Below are positions 25,896 to 34,987 of a stretch of DNA of 64,000 bases, piece after piece. A program made the position numbers and the translations under genes. Below the pieces are notes generated by a model that saw nothing but the letters and a program-made list of their open reading frames with translations, was not told where the DNA came from and did no database searches. Source of the stretch: JAWVFM01 sp963823245. GTDB taxonomy: Bacteria > Actinomycetota > Thermoleophilia > Solirubrobacterales > 70-9. The DNA is taken from contig CAWGKQ010000007.1 of the NCBI GenBank assembly GCA_963823245.1, positions 1 through 64,000 on the forward strand, read 5' to 3'. How positions within the stretch are numbered: position 1 is the stretch's first letter; each line of letters starts with the position of its first letter.

Positions 25896-25977
25896 CTACC
25901 GAACCTCCATCAGACGAGGGCGAACTCGAGCCGACGGTAGCCGACGACGCGGACGGCGGATCGGAACCGGAACCGCC

Positions 25978-26001
25978 CGCCTGCGGGCTTTCCCGCAGGC
26001 G
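25978..26001. terminator. Strong hairpin between the 102-aa gene and the HdeD-like gene
   Basis: CGCCTGCGGG-CTTT-CCCGCAGGCG is a perfect 10-bp stem with a 4-base loop, placed just after the stop (26016) of the 102-aa minus-strand gene, so it probably terminates that transcript. Confidence 0.7.
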
Positions 26002-26015
26002 GCGGTGCCATCGTC

Positions 26016-26324
26016 CTAGCCGCCGCCCATCGCGGCCTGTGCCTCGACGAGCTTGGCGCGGATGACGTCGGTGCCCTCCATGAATTCGAGGAGCGGCTTG
26101 ACCTCCCAGGTGACGAGGCCGAACAGCGGATAGTCCGCCATCACGTCCAGGGCCTCGCGGTTCGAGTTGGCGTTGGTGACGCTGAAGCCGCCGCCCTCGA
26201 GGTATCCGTAGATGCAGTCGAACGTGCCGTCGTCAAGCTTCCCCTTGAGCCACTCGAGGGCCGCGTCCCACTGCTCGGGTGACGGCGGCATCGGACCCGG
26301 CTTCGCGCTTACTAGGTACTTCAT
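26016..26324 (-). CDS. Small ferredoxin-fold-like protein (muconolactone-isomerase-like)
   Basis: The start ATG at 26324 has a perfect AGGAGGT (26335-26329) 4 nt upstream. The 102-aa protein MKYLVSAKPGPMPPSPEQWD continues to GYLEGGGFSVTNANSNREAL, DYPLFGLVTWEVKPLLEF, a beta-alpha-beta pattern resembling YciI/muconolactone-isomerase-type dimeric barrels. Function unknown. A strong terminator hairpin follows. Confidence 0.7.
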   Translation of the reverse strand: MKYLVSAKPGPMPPSPEQWDAALEWLKGKLDDGTFDCIYGYLEGGGFSVTNANSNREALDVMADYPLFGLVTWEVKPLLEFMEGTDVIRAKLVEAQAAMGGG

Positions 26325-26397
26325 GTTCACCTCCTGAAGACGTTGCCATGACGCCTCCGAGTATCCCACTCACGTTTTTGCGGCGTACGATTCGGCC

Positions 26398-27288
26398 ATG
26401 GAATCCGCCACCCGCGTCGTCCCGGTCGCGAGCGAGAACGAGGAGGCGACCGAGGCCTGGAGCGGGATCCTCTTCGATCGCTTCCTTCAGTTCAAGGAGC
26501 TCATCATCGCCGGCGCCACCGAGTTCAGCGAGGCGGCGATCCGCCTCCATCCTCCGAGCCCCGGCGACCGGGTTCTCGACGTTGGGCCCGGCTTCGGCGA
26601 CACGACCCAGCGGCTCGCCGGCCTCGTCGGCCCGGAGGGCAGCGCTGTGGGGATCGATGTCTCCGAGCCCTTCGTCGGGGCAGCGACCGAGGACGCGCGG
26701 CAGGCTGGCGTCGAGAACGTCGAGTTCCTGGCCGGCGACCTTCAGGTGACGGACGTGCCCGGCCCGTTCGACTACGCCTTCTCGCGGATGGGGGTGATGT
26801 TCTTCGCCAACCCCGTGGCGGCGCTTCGCAACATCCGTAAGGCCCTCGTTCCCGGCGGGCGCCTGTGCGCCGTGGTCTGGCGGCGCAAGATCGACAACGA
26901 CTGGGTCTATCGGTCGGAGCAGGTCGTCGACCAGTACCTCGAGGAGCCCGAGGAGACCGACGAGCCCACCTGCGGGCCCGGCCCGTTCTCGATGGCGAAC
27001 GCGGACACGGTGAGCGACCAGCTGCAGATCGCGGGGTTCGAGCGTCCGACGTTCACCCGCTGCGACATCGCGCTCAAGCTCGGCGACGACCTCGACCAGG
27101 CCGTCGCATTCAGCATGTCGCTGGGGCCGGCCGCCGAGCTGATCCGCCTGAGCGGCGACGACGCCGAGCGGATCCGGCCGAAGCTCGAGCGCGAGATCCG
27201 CGGGGTCCTCGCGGAATACGAGGGCCCCGACGGGGTCTTCGGCCCCGCCTCGACCTGGATCATCGCCGCCGACGTTCCCTCCGCATAG
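26398..27288 (+). CDS. Class I SAM-dependent methyltransferase
   Basis: Intact 296 aa. Motif I is VLDVGPGFGDTTQRLAGLVG, followed by GIDVSEPFVGAA (motif post-I) and FDYAFSRMGVMFFANPVAAL (motif II/III), as in UbiE/COQ5-type enzymes. Substrate unknown. The -10-like TACGAT (26386-26391) lies 6 nt before ATG, a leaderless arrangement. Start chosen at the only ATG after that promoter. Confidence 0.85.
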   Translation: MESATRVVPVASENEEATEAWSGILFDRFLQFKELIIAGATEFSEAAIRLHPPSPGDRVLDVGPGFGDTTQRLAGLVGPEGSAVGIDVSEPFVGAATEDARQAGVENVEFLAGDLQVTDVPGPFDYAFSRMGVMFFANPVAALRNIRKALVPGGRLCAVVWRRKIDNDWVYRSEQVVDQYLEEPEETDEPTCGPGPFSMANADTVSDQLQIAGFERPTFTRCDIALKLGDDLDQAVAFSMSLGPAAELIRLSGDDAERIRPKLEREIRGVLAEYEGPDGVFGPASTWIIAADVPSA

Positions 27289-27444
27289 CGCCTCAGCGAC
27301 CGCTCCAGCGCTTAACCACGCCGGTCCGTAGTTGGCCGCACACGTGGCTGCGGTTGATGTGCCGCGGGTCTGTGGCCGTGCCCCGTGGTCATCGGACTCC
27401 CTCGCCCCGAACATTAAGCGTGGAAATATCGAAGGAGTCTGAAG

Positions 27445-27912
27445 ATGTCAGACGAGCAGACAAGAGAAGATGCTCAACTCAGGATCAGCAACGGGATCAG
27501 CCACTTCTTTCTCGGCCTGATCGGGGTCCTGAGCCTCCTGGCGGCCGCCGCGCTGGTGGCGTTCAACGCCAACGGCAACCAGAACCTCACCGGCTCCCAC
27601 ATGCCGATGGCCGCGAACGGCTCAGGCATGATGGCGGCCGCCACAGCTGCGCCCCCCAAGACGGTCACCGTCGCCATGCGCGACCCGGGCTGCCATTGGT
27701 TCAAGGCCGGCTCGAGCTACAAGAAGACGATGGCCGTCTCCGGCCCCGTCAATCTGCTGAACACCGACGAGGCGGCGCTCAAGGTGAGCGGCCCCGGCGG
27801 CGCGAAGACCGATGCCGTCGGCCACCAGGTGTCCCTCGCGCCCGGGACCTACACGATCACGATGGTCGGTCAGGCATCCGACGACAACACCCTGCATCTC
27901 GCCGTCAGCTGA
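27445..27912 (+). CDS. Membrane-anchored exported protein, unknown function
   Basis: GAAGGAG precedes ATG 27445 by a few bases. The N-terminal 20 residues are charged (MSDEQTREDAQLRISNGISH), then a hydrophobic span FFLGLIGVLSLLAAAALVAF anchors the protein. The outside part (about 110 residues) is Met/Gly/Ala-rich at first, then has TVTVAMRDPGCHWFKAGSSY and LAPGTYTITMVGQASDDN, a beta-sandwich-like pattern similar to cupredoxin-fold domains but without a clear copper site. A strong hairpin follows. Confidence 0.65.
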   Translation: MSDEQTREDAQLRISNGISHFFLGLIGVLSLLAAAALVAFNANGNQNLTGSHMPMAANGSGMMAAATAAPPKTVTVAMRDPGCHWFKAGSSYKKTMAVSGPVNLLNTDEAALKVSGPGGAKTDAVGHQVSLAPGTYTITMVGQASDDNTLHLAVS

Positions 27913-27930
27913 GGCTGACGATGCCAATCA

Positions 27931-27970
27931 CAACGCGCGCGGGTCGGCTCAGCCGGCCCGCGTCGCGTTG
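27931..27970 (+). terminator. Long terminator hairpin
   Basis: Arms 27931-27948 and 27952-27970 pair over 18 bp with one G-U pair and one bulged T, loop TCA. It lies 19 bases after the stop of the membrane-anchored protein gene and before the two-component operon. Confidence 0.75.
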
Positions 27971-28104
27971 GTAGCCGCGCTAGTGCCGTCCCGCGGGGAC
28001 GACCTTCGGCGTGATCGCGAGCGACGAGTCTACATCCGGCTCGGCGTACCGTGAGGGGGTAGTGATTTCCAGGTCCGGTACGGGTTGAGAGTCATAGGGA
28101 CCAC

Positions 28105-29451
28105 TTGGCGATTCGCGATCACACACGGGAGGGCTCGGGCGCCGGAGGCGAGGCGCCCTCCACGGCCGCTGCCGTGACGAAGTTCGCCCTCGCGGGGCTC
28201 GTCGCGCTGGCGCTCGTGGGCGTCGCGGCATTCCTCGTGATGCGGAACATCGGTACGTCGCAGGCGATCGACAACGCGAAGCAGGTTGCGCGCGTCATCG
28301 GACCCGGCATCGTCGAGCCGAGCCTGACGCGGGGCGTTCTCCAGGAAAAGCCGCCGGCGATCGCGAAGCTCGACCGCGTCGTCCGCCGGCGCGTGCTCGG
28401 GGGCTCGGTCGTGCGGTTGAAGATCTGGCGACCCGACGGGACGATCGTCTACTCGGACGACCATCGCCTGATCGGCTCGAGGTACGCACTCGGCGCCGAC
28501 GAGATCGCCGCGATCCGCGGCGGCGCCGTCGCCGCGGATGTCAGCGACCTCTCTGCGCCGGAGAACCGATTCGAGCAGGGCTTCGGCAAGCTGCTCGAGG
28601 TCTACCTGCCGATCTCGGCGCCGAACGGCCAACCGCTGCTCTTCGAGAGCTACCAGCGCTTCAGCTCCGTCGCCTCGAGCGGGTCGGACATCTGGCTCGC
28701 GTTCGCGCCGGCTCTGATCGGCGCGCTCATCATCCTCGAGCTGATCCAGGTGCCGCTCGCCTCCTCGATGGCGAAGCGCCTGCGCCGCGGCTATCGCGAG
28801 CGCGAGGCGCTGCTCCAGCGCGCCGTCGAATCGTCCGAGCTCGAGCGGCGTCGGCATCGCATCGGACCTGCACGACGGCGTCGTCCAGCAGCTCGCCGGG
28901 ACCTCGTTCTCGCTGGAGGCGGCCGCGGAGCGGCAGGGAGGCAACGGCGACGGCGGCGAGCCGGCCGCAGCCGCCCTTCGCCGCGGCGCAGCCCAGACCC
29001 GCCAGAGCGTTCGCGAGCTGCGAAGCCTGCTGGTCGAGATCTATCCGGCATCGCTTCGCGAGGCGGGCCTCCGAGCAGGCGCTCTCCGACCTGCTCGCGC
29101 CATGCCGCGGGCGCGGGATCGATACAAGCCTCGAGCTCGACGAAGACCTCGAGCTGCACGGCGATACCGAGGCGCTTCTGTACCGGGTCTCCCAGGAGGC
29201 GGTGCGAAACGCGGTTCGATACGCCGGGGCCGACCGGATCGACGTGCGCGTGCAGCGCGAGGGCGACGAGGTGGCGCTCACGGTCACCGACGACGGCGCC
29301 GGTTTCGACACCGCCGCCGAGCCGGGTGACGGCCGAGGGCCACTTCGGCCTCCGCCTGCTCGCCGACATCGCGCGCGACGCCGGCGGCGCCTTCGACATC
29401 GACTCGGTGCCCGGACAGGGGACGACGGTCGGGGTGAGGGCGCCGCTTTGA
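28105..29451 (+). CDS. Sensor histidine kinase (NarL/LiaS-type, HisKA_3), frameshifted
   Basis: The TTG start at 28105 is supported by AGGGA 5 nt upstream. An N-terminal helix (FALAGLVALALVGVAAFLVM) and a second (IWLAFAPALIGALIILELIQ) enclose an extracytoplasmic sensor region of about 130 residues. After slips come the phospho-acceptor box SDLHDGVVQQLAG and ELRSLLVEIYPASLREAGL, then LLYRVSQEAVRNAVRYAGAD (N box), DDGAGFD and GHFGLRLLADIARDAGGAF with GQGTTVGV (G boxes). Frame changes are near 28855, 29060, 29100 and 29325. It overlaps the response regulator by 4 nt. Confidence 0.85.
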   Translation: MAIRDHTREGSGAGGEAPSTAAAVTKFALAGLVALALVGVAAFLVMRNIGTSQAIDNAKQVARVIGPGIVEPSLTRGVLQEKPPAIAKLDRVVRRRVLGGSVVRLKIWRPDGTIVYSDDHRLIGSRYALGADEIAAIRGGAVAADVSDLSAPENRFEQGFGKLLEVYLPISAPNGQPLLFESYQRFSSVASSGSDIWLAFAPALIGALIILELIQVPLASSMAKRLRRGYREREALLQRAVESSELERRRHRIGPARRRRPAARRDLVLAGGGRGAAGRQRRRRRAGRSRPSPRRSPDPPERSRAAKPAGRDLSGIASRGGPPSRRSPTCSRHAAGAGSIQASSSTKTSSCTAIPRRFCTGSPRRRCETRFDTPGPTGSTCACSARATRWRSRSPTTAPVSTPPPSRVTAEGHFGLRLLADIARDAGGAFDIDSVPGQGTTVGVRAPL

Positions 29452-30084
29452 TCCGGGTGCTCGTCGCCGAGGATCACTCCGTCGTTCGGGCCGGGCTCGT
29501 TGAGCTGCTCGAGGGCTCGCCCGATTTCGAGGTCGCCGGTGTCGCCGCTGACGGACGCGAGGCGGTCGAGCTCGCCGCCGAGGCGAAGCCCGACGTCGTC
29601 CTCATGGACCTGGCGATGCCGAAGCTCACCGGGATCGAGGCCACCCGCGAGATCGTGGGCGCGGACGGCGAGGTACGCGTGGTGGTCCTGACGGCGTCCT
29701 CCGACCGCGCTCGGGTGCTCGACGCGCTCGACGCGGGCGCGGCCGGCTACCTGCTGAAGGACGCCGAGCCCGCCGAGATCTTCGACGGAATCCGGGCCGC
29801 CTCCCGCGGGGAGGCGCCGCTGGCGCCGAAGGCCGCGAGCGCGGTGCTCGAGCGAGCGCAGCGAGCAGCGCTCCGCCGACCTCTCCAAGCGCGAGACCGA
29901 GGTGCTCGGCCTGGTTGCCGAAGGGCTGCCGAACAAGCTCATCGCCCGCCGCCTGGAGATCTCGGAGAAGACCGTGAAGGCCCACCTGACGCACGTCTTC
30001 GAGCGGATCGGTGTGAGCGACCGCACCCAGGCCGCGCTCTGGGCTCGCGAGCGCGGCCTGGGCGGGGAAGGCCGGTCCGACTAG
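29448..30084 (+). CDS. NarL/LuxR-family response regulator, one frameshift
   Basis: TTG at 29448 overlaps the kinase stop. The receiver domain reads IRVLVAEDHSVVRAGLVELL with phospho-Asp in VVLMDLAMPKLTGIEA and the conserved Lys in GYLLKDAEPAEIFDGI. After a slip near 29870 follows LSKRETEVLGLVAEGLPNKL and IARRLEISEKTVKAHLTHVF, the LuxR helix-turn-helix. About 211 aa. Partner of the kinase just upstream; target genes unknown, perhaps the His-rich exported protein encoded tail-to-tail. Confidence 0.88.
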
Positions 30085-30389
30085 GTGTGGTTCGGGCCGT
30101 CGTCGTTGCCGCGCCCGTGGCGGTCGCCGCGCTGGCCACCGCGGTCGTCGTTGCGATCGTGGCCGGCCGGGTCATCGGCCCCGCCGCGCTTCGCCTTGCT
30201 CACCGCGGTGTCACCGGGCTCGCAGTGGCGCCGGTGGTGATGGTGATGACAGTGGTGGCGGTGGTGATGGCGCTCGTGGGATGCCGGATCGTCGCTGCCG
30301 CCGCTCGCCGAGGCGAAGGCCGCGCCGCTGCCGGCGATGGCCGCCGCCGCGCCCAGCGCGGTGATGGTTCGTGCGATTCGATTTCTCAT
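30081..30389 (-). CDS. Small exported His-rich protein
   Basis: AAGGAG lies before ATG 30389. MRNRIARTITALGAAAAIAG with AAFASA is a Sec signal peptide. The mature 75-aa part contains a run of 16 residues that is almost all His and Arg with two Cys (HHHRHHCHHHHHRRHC) and is followed by a charged Asp/Arg/Gly-rich tail. Such clusters bind Ni, Cu or Zn. It shares a CTAG stop overlap with the response regulator. Function likely metal buffering outside the membrane; this is inference. Confidence 0.7.
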   Translation of the reverse strand: MRNRIARTITALGAAAAIAGSGAAFASASGGSDDPASHERHHHRHHCHHHHHRRHCEPGDTAVSKAKRGGADDPAGHDRNDDRGGQRGDRHGRGNDDGPNHT

Positions 30390-30507
30390 TCCCTACTCCT
30401 TCAACTAGCTTGCGAAAGCAGGGTCGCGAAGGTCGGGTCGGCCTTTCAAGGAGACATTGGTCCTAGGACCGATGGGCCGCGGCGGCGGCGAGCGCCGAAG
30501 CCGGTCC

Positions 30508-30852
30508 CTAGTCGAGGTCCCAGCCGAAGTAGACCTCGGTGCGGCTGATGCGGTCGCCGTCGAAGGTCAGGATCTCGGTGTTGCGAAAGCGCTTGCCGTC
30601 GCTCTTTCGCGCCTCGTAGGTGACGAGCACGTCGTCGTCGCCGACCTCGACGAGCCGCTTGAACTCATACGACTCGATGAGCTCGGAGTTCGGCCAGCAG
30701 CGCTCGAAGTAGGTGGCGCGGTCGATGCCGACGTCGTAGGGGCTCGAGAAGACGTAGTCGTCGCTCAGGAGGCGCTCGATGACGCTGCGGTCACCGGTTT
30801 CGTAGGCGCCGTAGGCGTTGCGGGCGAGCTGCAGGCGGTCGGTGGCGGGCAT
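30508..30852 (-). CDS. NTF2/SnoaL-like protein
   Basis: Intact 114 aa with GGAGG before ATG 30852. RLQLARNAYGAYETGDRSVI and ERLLSDDYVFSSPYD are the first helices and strand of an NTF2-like cone fold; FRNTEILTFDGDRISRTEVY is the final beta part. Such proteins are small isomerases/hydrolases or ligand-binding domains. Substrate unknown. Confidence 0.8.
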   Translation of the reverse strand: MPATDRLQLARNAYGAYETGDRSVIERLLSDDYVFSSPYDVGIDRATYFERCWPNSELIESYEFKRLVEVGDDDVLVTYEARKSDGKRFRNTEILTFDGDRISRTEVYFGWDLD

Positions 30853-30941
30853 GTGCGCCTCCTTCGTTCGGGGTCTTTCGACTAAGACCCTCGCGCGGGC
30901 CGGGATTCATCGCCCGGCCCGCGCCTGAGTCGCGGACTCGC

Positions 30942-31385
30942 TTAGGCCGCGCTCGCCACCTCTGTCGGGTCAGGAGCCGCGCCGATGTTCCTCATGAAGC
31001 GCAGCGTGTCCCACTGCGTCCAGGACTCGGCGACCTTGCCGTCCTCGTAGCGGTCGATCCCGATTCCATAGACAGGCTCGCCCTTCTCGCCGGTGGGGGA
31101 CTGGCCCATGAACTCGTTCTCGAAGGTGCCCTCGCCCTTCCAGCGAAGCACGACCTTGTCATCGACGCCGAAGGCGTCCACGATCGTGAAGTGGAGATCG
31201 GGGAACGCCTGGCGGTAGCCGGCGATCGTCTGCTTGACGCTCGCACGGTCCTGCTCGCCCACGACCGGGTCGTGATCGACGTAGTCGTCGGTGCAGTACT
31301 CGTCGACGAGGTCGAGCTTTCCTTCTCCAAATGCCTCTTCAACTAGGCGTCGCGAGACGCCAATGTTCTCTGCGGTGGTGGCCAT
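30942..31385 (-). CDS. SnoaL-like ester cyclase family protein
   Basis: Intact 147 aa. VSRRLVEEAFGEGKLDLVDE, CTDDYVDHDPVVGEQDR and FPDLHFTIVDAFGVDDKVVL with GQSPTGEKGEPVYGIGIDRY are hallmark segments of the SnoaL/ester-cyclase clade of NTF2-like proteins, named after polyketide aldol cyclases; environmental members are mostly uncharacterised. Adjacent to another NTF2-like gene, same strand. Confidence 0.85.
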   Translation of the reverse strand: MATTAENIGVSRRLVEEAFGEGKLDLVDEYCTDDYVDHDPVVGEQDRASVKQTIAGYRQAFPDLHFTIVDAFGVDDKVVLRWKGEGTFENEFMGQSPTGEKGEPVYGIGIDRYEDGKVAESWTQWDTLRFMRNIGAAPDPTEVASAA

Positions 31386-31577
31386 TTAGCCACTTCCCTT
31401 CCATTGCGGGCTGCCCCCGGTGAAGCGGATCGCTTCTAGTCGGGCAGACCTTGAGTGTGGAGCGGAGGCCGCGTGGCGCGCGAACTCTGAGTCAGCGGTC
31501 CAGCGGTCGCTCCTGAAGACACTGTAGTCCTTTCGGTCAGCGACGTTGCGGAGCTCGCCGCGCAATAGTCCCCGGGG

Positions 31578-32031
31578 ATGGATTACCTGGACATCGCCGA
31601 TCGCGCCTGGCCGGTGCTCGGCCCGCTGATGCGCGCCCACGCCGCGGTCTATCGGGCGACCAACGGGCGGATGCGGCGGGAGCCTCGCGGGCCTGCCGTC
31701 GCTGCTGCTGCTCGACCACGTCGGCGCGAAGAGCGGCAAGAAGCGGACGACGCCGCTCGCCTACATGCCCGAGGGCGAGAACATGCTGATCGTCGCCTCG
31801 AAGGGCGGCTATCCGAAGAACCCCGGCTGGCTCTACAACCTGCGCGCGAACCCTGACACCGAGGTGCAGATCGGCTCGAAGCGGATCAAGGTGCACGCCC
31901 ACGAGGCGGACGCCGAGGAGCGGGCGCGCCTATGGCCGCAGGCCATCGAATACAACACGCACTGGGGCGCCTACGAGAAGCGGACCGATCGGCTGATCCC
32001 GCTCGTGATCCTCGAGCCGCGCGAGGCCTGA
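31578..32031 (+). CDS. Deazaflavin (F420)-dependent nitroreductase-family protein, one frameshift
   Basis: MDYLDIADRAWPVLGPLMRA begins the protein. After a slip near 31685 it reads LLLLDHVGAKSGKKRTTPLA, MPEGENMLIVASKGGYPKNP and GWLYNLRANPDTEVQIGSKR, the Ddn/DUF385 signature (GAKSG..R..PL, SKGG....PGWY.NL.A.P) of split-barrel enzymes using F420H2. About 150 aa. This supports an F420-making actinobacterium. Confidence 0.85.
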
Positions 32032-32056
32032 GGCCCCGCGCGGCCGAAGGCTCGCC

Positions 32057-32413
32057 TCAGTCGCCCTTCGCGTACGACTTGGCGCCGGCGACGTCGATCC
32101 CCACGTAGGGCTCGTCGCCCTCGACCCAGGCGTCGTGGCCCGGGGGGATCTCGATCGCATCGCCTGGGCCGACGTCGAGCTCGGTGCCGTCGTCCATCAC
32201 GACATGCATCCGGCCCGAGATGCAGTAGCCGAGGTGATGCGTCTGGCAGCTGTCGGTGCCGGCGACCGGCTTCACCGACTTCGACCACTTCCATCCCGGC
32301 TCGAACGTCGTGCGCATGACGCTCCCGGCCTCGAGGTTCACGACCTCGACGGTGCCGTCCTCGATCGGTCGCGTCTCATCCGGTGAGTCGAGCGACTTTC
32401 GCTCTGCAGCCAT
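32057..32413 (-). CDS. Cupin-domain protein
   Basis: Intact 118 aa. HHLGYCISGRMHVVMDDGTE is cupin motif 1 and DVGPGDAIEIPPGHDAWVEG is motif 2, with HH, E and H metal ligands in place. FEPGWKWSKSVKPVAGTDSC before motif 1 is typical of a group of actinobacterial single-domain cupins. Substrate unknown. Confidence 0.85.
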   Translation of the reverse strand: MAAERKSLDSPDETRPIEDGTVEVVNLEAGSVMRTTFEPGWKWSKSVKPVAGTDSCQTHHLGYCISGRMHVVMDDGTELDVGPGDAIEIPPGHDAWVEGDEPYVGIDVAGAKSYAKGD

Positions 32414-32443
32414 TTCTTCCCCAATCGTTGGTGTGGCGCGATC

Positions 32444-33337
32444 CTAGTCTCCTTGCCTCGCCGCCAGCGCGACGTTGAAGAACGGCGAGGCGGGCGGCCG
32501 CCGCCCCCGCGGGTGCAGGTAGCGCTCGGCAAGCTCGGCCGAGGTGGACTGCTCGATGAGCTCGAGCCCGCGCTCGCGCAGGTAGCCGCCAAGCGCCGAC
32601 GGCTCGATGCCAAACCGAAACGGCTCGCCGACGATCCGGACCGCCCGAGCCGTCGCGTGGGCGCCGGTGAGCTTCTCCGACCCCTCGAGCGCCGCGCGGT
32701 GAAGGTAGGTGAAGGCGAGCCGGCTGCCCGCCGCGCCGAGCTTCGGTAGCAGCCGCAGGTTGGCGTCAACGGCCTCCGGCGTGAGGTAGCTCGTCACGCC
32801 CTCCCAGATGAACATCGCCGGCTTCGCCGGGTCGAGGCCGGCCGAGCGCAGTGCGGCCTCGAGGTCGTCGCGCTCGAAGTCGACCGGCGCCCAGGTGACG
32901 TGGGGCGGCGTCGTCCCGAGGCGCCGCTCGATCCGCTCCCGCTTCTCGGCGAGCGTCGAGGGCTCGTCGACCTCGAAGACCCTCGCCCGCGACGCCGCAT
33001 CGAGGCGGTAGGCGCGGGCGTCGAAGCCGGAGCCGAGGAGCACGACCTGGTCGACGCCCGAGGCGACGGCGCTCTCGAGCGCCGTGTCGATGAACGGCGT
33101 GCGGACGATCACCGAGACGCGCGCGCCCGGCGTGTTGCGGTCGATCGCCGCCGGGACGAGCCCGCCGGTGACCGGCACCTTCGCCGCCGCGAGCAGGGCG
33201 CTCAGCCGACGATCGAGGAAGTCCTCGGCAAACGGGTCTGCGAAAAGGCGCTTGCCGGCGGGCAGCCGCGTCTCGAGCGCCCGGAAGAGCGCGACGAAGC
33301 GCGCGGTGCGGCTCGGGCCGCGGGAGCCTTCGGCCAC
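32444..33337 (-). CDS. TIGR00027/LCMT-family SAM-dependent methyltransferase
   Basis: Intact 297 aa. SRTARFVALFRALETRLPAG, LLGSGFDARAYRLDAASRAR with VFEVDEPSTLAEKRERIERR, and PAMFIWEGVTSYLTPEAVDA match the leucine-carboxyl-methyltransferase-like family expanded in mycobacteria and other actinobacteria. Substrates are mostly unknown (polyketides or other acids suspected). The gene precedes a FMN-reductase gene by 3 nt on the same strand order (33341 onward), so both are likely one operon. Confidence 0.88.
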   Translation of the reverse strand: MAEGSRGPSRTARFVALFRALETRLPAGKRLFADPFAEDFLDRRLSALLAAAKVPVTGGLVPAAIDRNTPGARVSVIVRTPFIDTALESAVASGVDQVVLLGSGFDARAYRLDAASRARVFEVDEPSTLAEKRERIERRLGTTPPHVTWAPVDFERDDLEAALRSAGLDPAKPAMFIWEGVTSYLTPEAVDANLRLLPKLGAAGSRLAFTYLHRAALEGSEKLTGAHATARAVRIVGEPFRFGIEPSALGGYLRERGLELIEQSTSAELAERYLHPRGRRPPASPFFNVALAARQGD

Positions 33338-33340
33338 CGT

Positions 33341-34075
33341 CTACTCGACCCGATCGAGGGCGGGGTCCGGGTGCTCGCCGAGGTACTCGACCCAGGCGGT
33401 CTTGACGCACGGGTAGTGCTTCGCGGCCTCGACGAGGTCCATGAAGCCCACGAGGGTGGCATCGAAGCGTTCCTGGAGCTGGTCGTTGGCGATCCGCCCG
33501 TCGCCGTCGAAAGCCTGGTGGGACTGGGCGAGCGAGAACATGTCGGGGTAGATGCGCGCGCCCAGGTGCTCGAACGGCATCCGCAACGTCCACAGCCCTC
33601 GGTTGCCGCCCACCATCGAGGGCGAGGCCGACATCAGCAGGCCGTGCTTCTCGTTGAACGGCTGCGGCTTGAAGCGCGAAACCCAGTCGACCGCGTTCTT
33701 CAGAACCCCCGGCATCGAGGCGTTGTACTCGGGCGAGCTGATGACGAACGCGTCGGTGGTCTGGATCAGCTCACGAAGCCGGTCGGCCCCTTCGGGAAAG
33801 CCCTCGGAGTCCTGGACGTCGGCGTTGTAGGAGGGGCAGTCGAAGTCCGCCATCGACGCGAGATCGACCGTGCCGCCGTGGCGCTCGAGGCATCGCGCGG
33901 CGAGCTCGGCGAGGCGCGTGTTGAGCGCGCCGGCACGAAGCGAGGCGGAGAAGACGAGGAAGCGGACGGGCTCGCGGCTCGAGCGGCTCGCGGCGTCGGG
34001 GTCGGCCAAGGATCGGTCCTCCGGGTAGGCAGGGGTATGCGGCGGCGACCTTACCGCCGGCCGGGGCCGACCCAA
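33341..34075 (-). CDS. NADPH-dependent FMN reductase family protein
   Basis: Intact frame. RFLVFSASLRAGALNTRLAE (FMN phosphate loop SxSxRxxSxN-like), VISSPEYNASMPGVLKNAVD with WVSRF is the signature SPEYN..xPG.LKNA.DW. The first 35 residues (GRPRPAVRSPPHTPAYPEDR) look non-globular, so translation may start further in, near EPVRFLVF. Reduces FMN, quinones or azo compounds. Upstream partner of the TIGR00027 methyltransferase. Confidence 0.85.
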   Translation of the reverse strand: MGRPRPAVRSPPHTPAYPEDRSLADPDAASRSSREPVRFLVFSASLRAGALNTRLAELAARCLERHGGTVDLASMADFDCPSYNADVQDSEGFPEGADRLRELIQTTDAFVISSPEYNASMPGVLKNAVDWVSRFKPQPFNEKHGLLMSASPSMVGGNRGLWTLRMPFEHLGARIYPDMFSLAQSHQAFDGDGRIANDQLQERFDATLVGFMDLVEAAKHYPCVKTAWVEYLGEHPDPALDRVE

Positions 34076-34170
34076 CGTTCGTTGATGGCTTGTACCCCGC
34101 AGAGGGGGTGAAATCCATCAACCTCGACGCTCGACGGCGTTGCGCTCCTGCCCCGTGCACAAACGGCGAT

Positions 34171-34987
34171 CTAGTCGCCGGCGACGTCGCGGCGCAGGAA
34201 GACGAGGAACGCGGCGACGAGGGCCGGCAGCGCGTAGAGCGCGCAGACCCAGAGCGCGCGAAGGATCGGCGCCCAGTCGACGGGGACGCGGAGGAAGCCC
34301 TGCCAGGCGGAGAACTGCGTGCTGAGGAGGTAGGGGTGCAGGAAGCCGAGCCCGGGGAGGATGCCGATCAGCTGGACGAGCAGCGAGAACATCAGCGTGC
34401 CGACGACCGCGGCGCCGCTGTTCCGAAACAGCGTCGAGAAGAGGAGGCCGATGCACGCGATCGAGAGGATCGGTATGAGGTAGACGCCGAGGCTCGCCCA
34501 GACGAGCCCGAGCCCGCGCGGGGCCGAGACCTGCGAGCGCCGACAGCGTCGTGATCGGGTTGAAGCCCGAGACGAGGATCCCGCCGATGACGGCGACGAC
34601 GCCCGTGATGATGATCGCGAGCACCGCGTAGCTCGCCGTGGCCAGGGCCTTCGCGACGAAGATCTGATGGCGCTCGGCGGAGCGGGTGAGGATCGTCTTC
34701 AGGGTCGAGTGGCGATCCTCGGCGGCGACGATGTCGCCGGCGACGAGCGCCGTGATCAGCGGGAACATCCAGATCGAGCCGAAGAGCAGCAGCACGAGCG
34801 GCATCGCGAGGCCCGTGTCGTGCAGGTAGCGGCCGAAGGCGACGTCGTGGGGGCCGCCCTTCTGGGTGGCGAGGGCGACGGCGAAGATGATCGGCGCCAG
34901 GGCTGCCGCGCCGAGGCCGAGGTAGGTGCGCTTCTGCGCTCGCAGCTTCCGAAGCTCCCAGCGGTAGATGGTGAAAACGCCGGGCAT
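34171..34987 (-). CDS. ABC-2 type transporter permease, one frameshift
   Basis: MPGVFTIYRWELRKLRAQKR is the cytoplasmic start. Hydrophobic spans then appear (YLGLGAAALAPIIFAVALA, MPLVLLLFGSIWMFPLITAL, YAVLAIIITGVVAVIGGILV). After a slip near 34545 follow VYLIPILSIACIGLLFSTLF, LMFSLLVQLIGILPGLGF and LWVCALYALPALVAAFLVFL, with stop at 34171. Six helices in all, as in ABC-2 permeases. In the present sequence the ATPase frame reads into this one without a stop; ATG 34987 overlapping a TGA in another frame suggests two coupled genes. Confidence 0.8.

Noticed and set aside
30096..30300. CAC/GTG-rich tandem-like DNA as a repeat element
   Set aside because: It is the coding sequence of the His-rich cluster of the exported protein.
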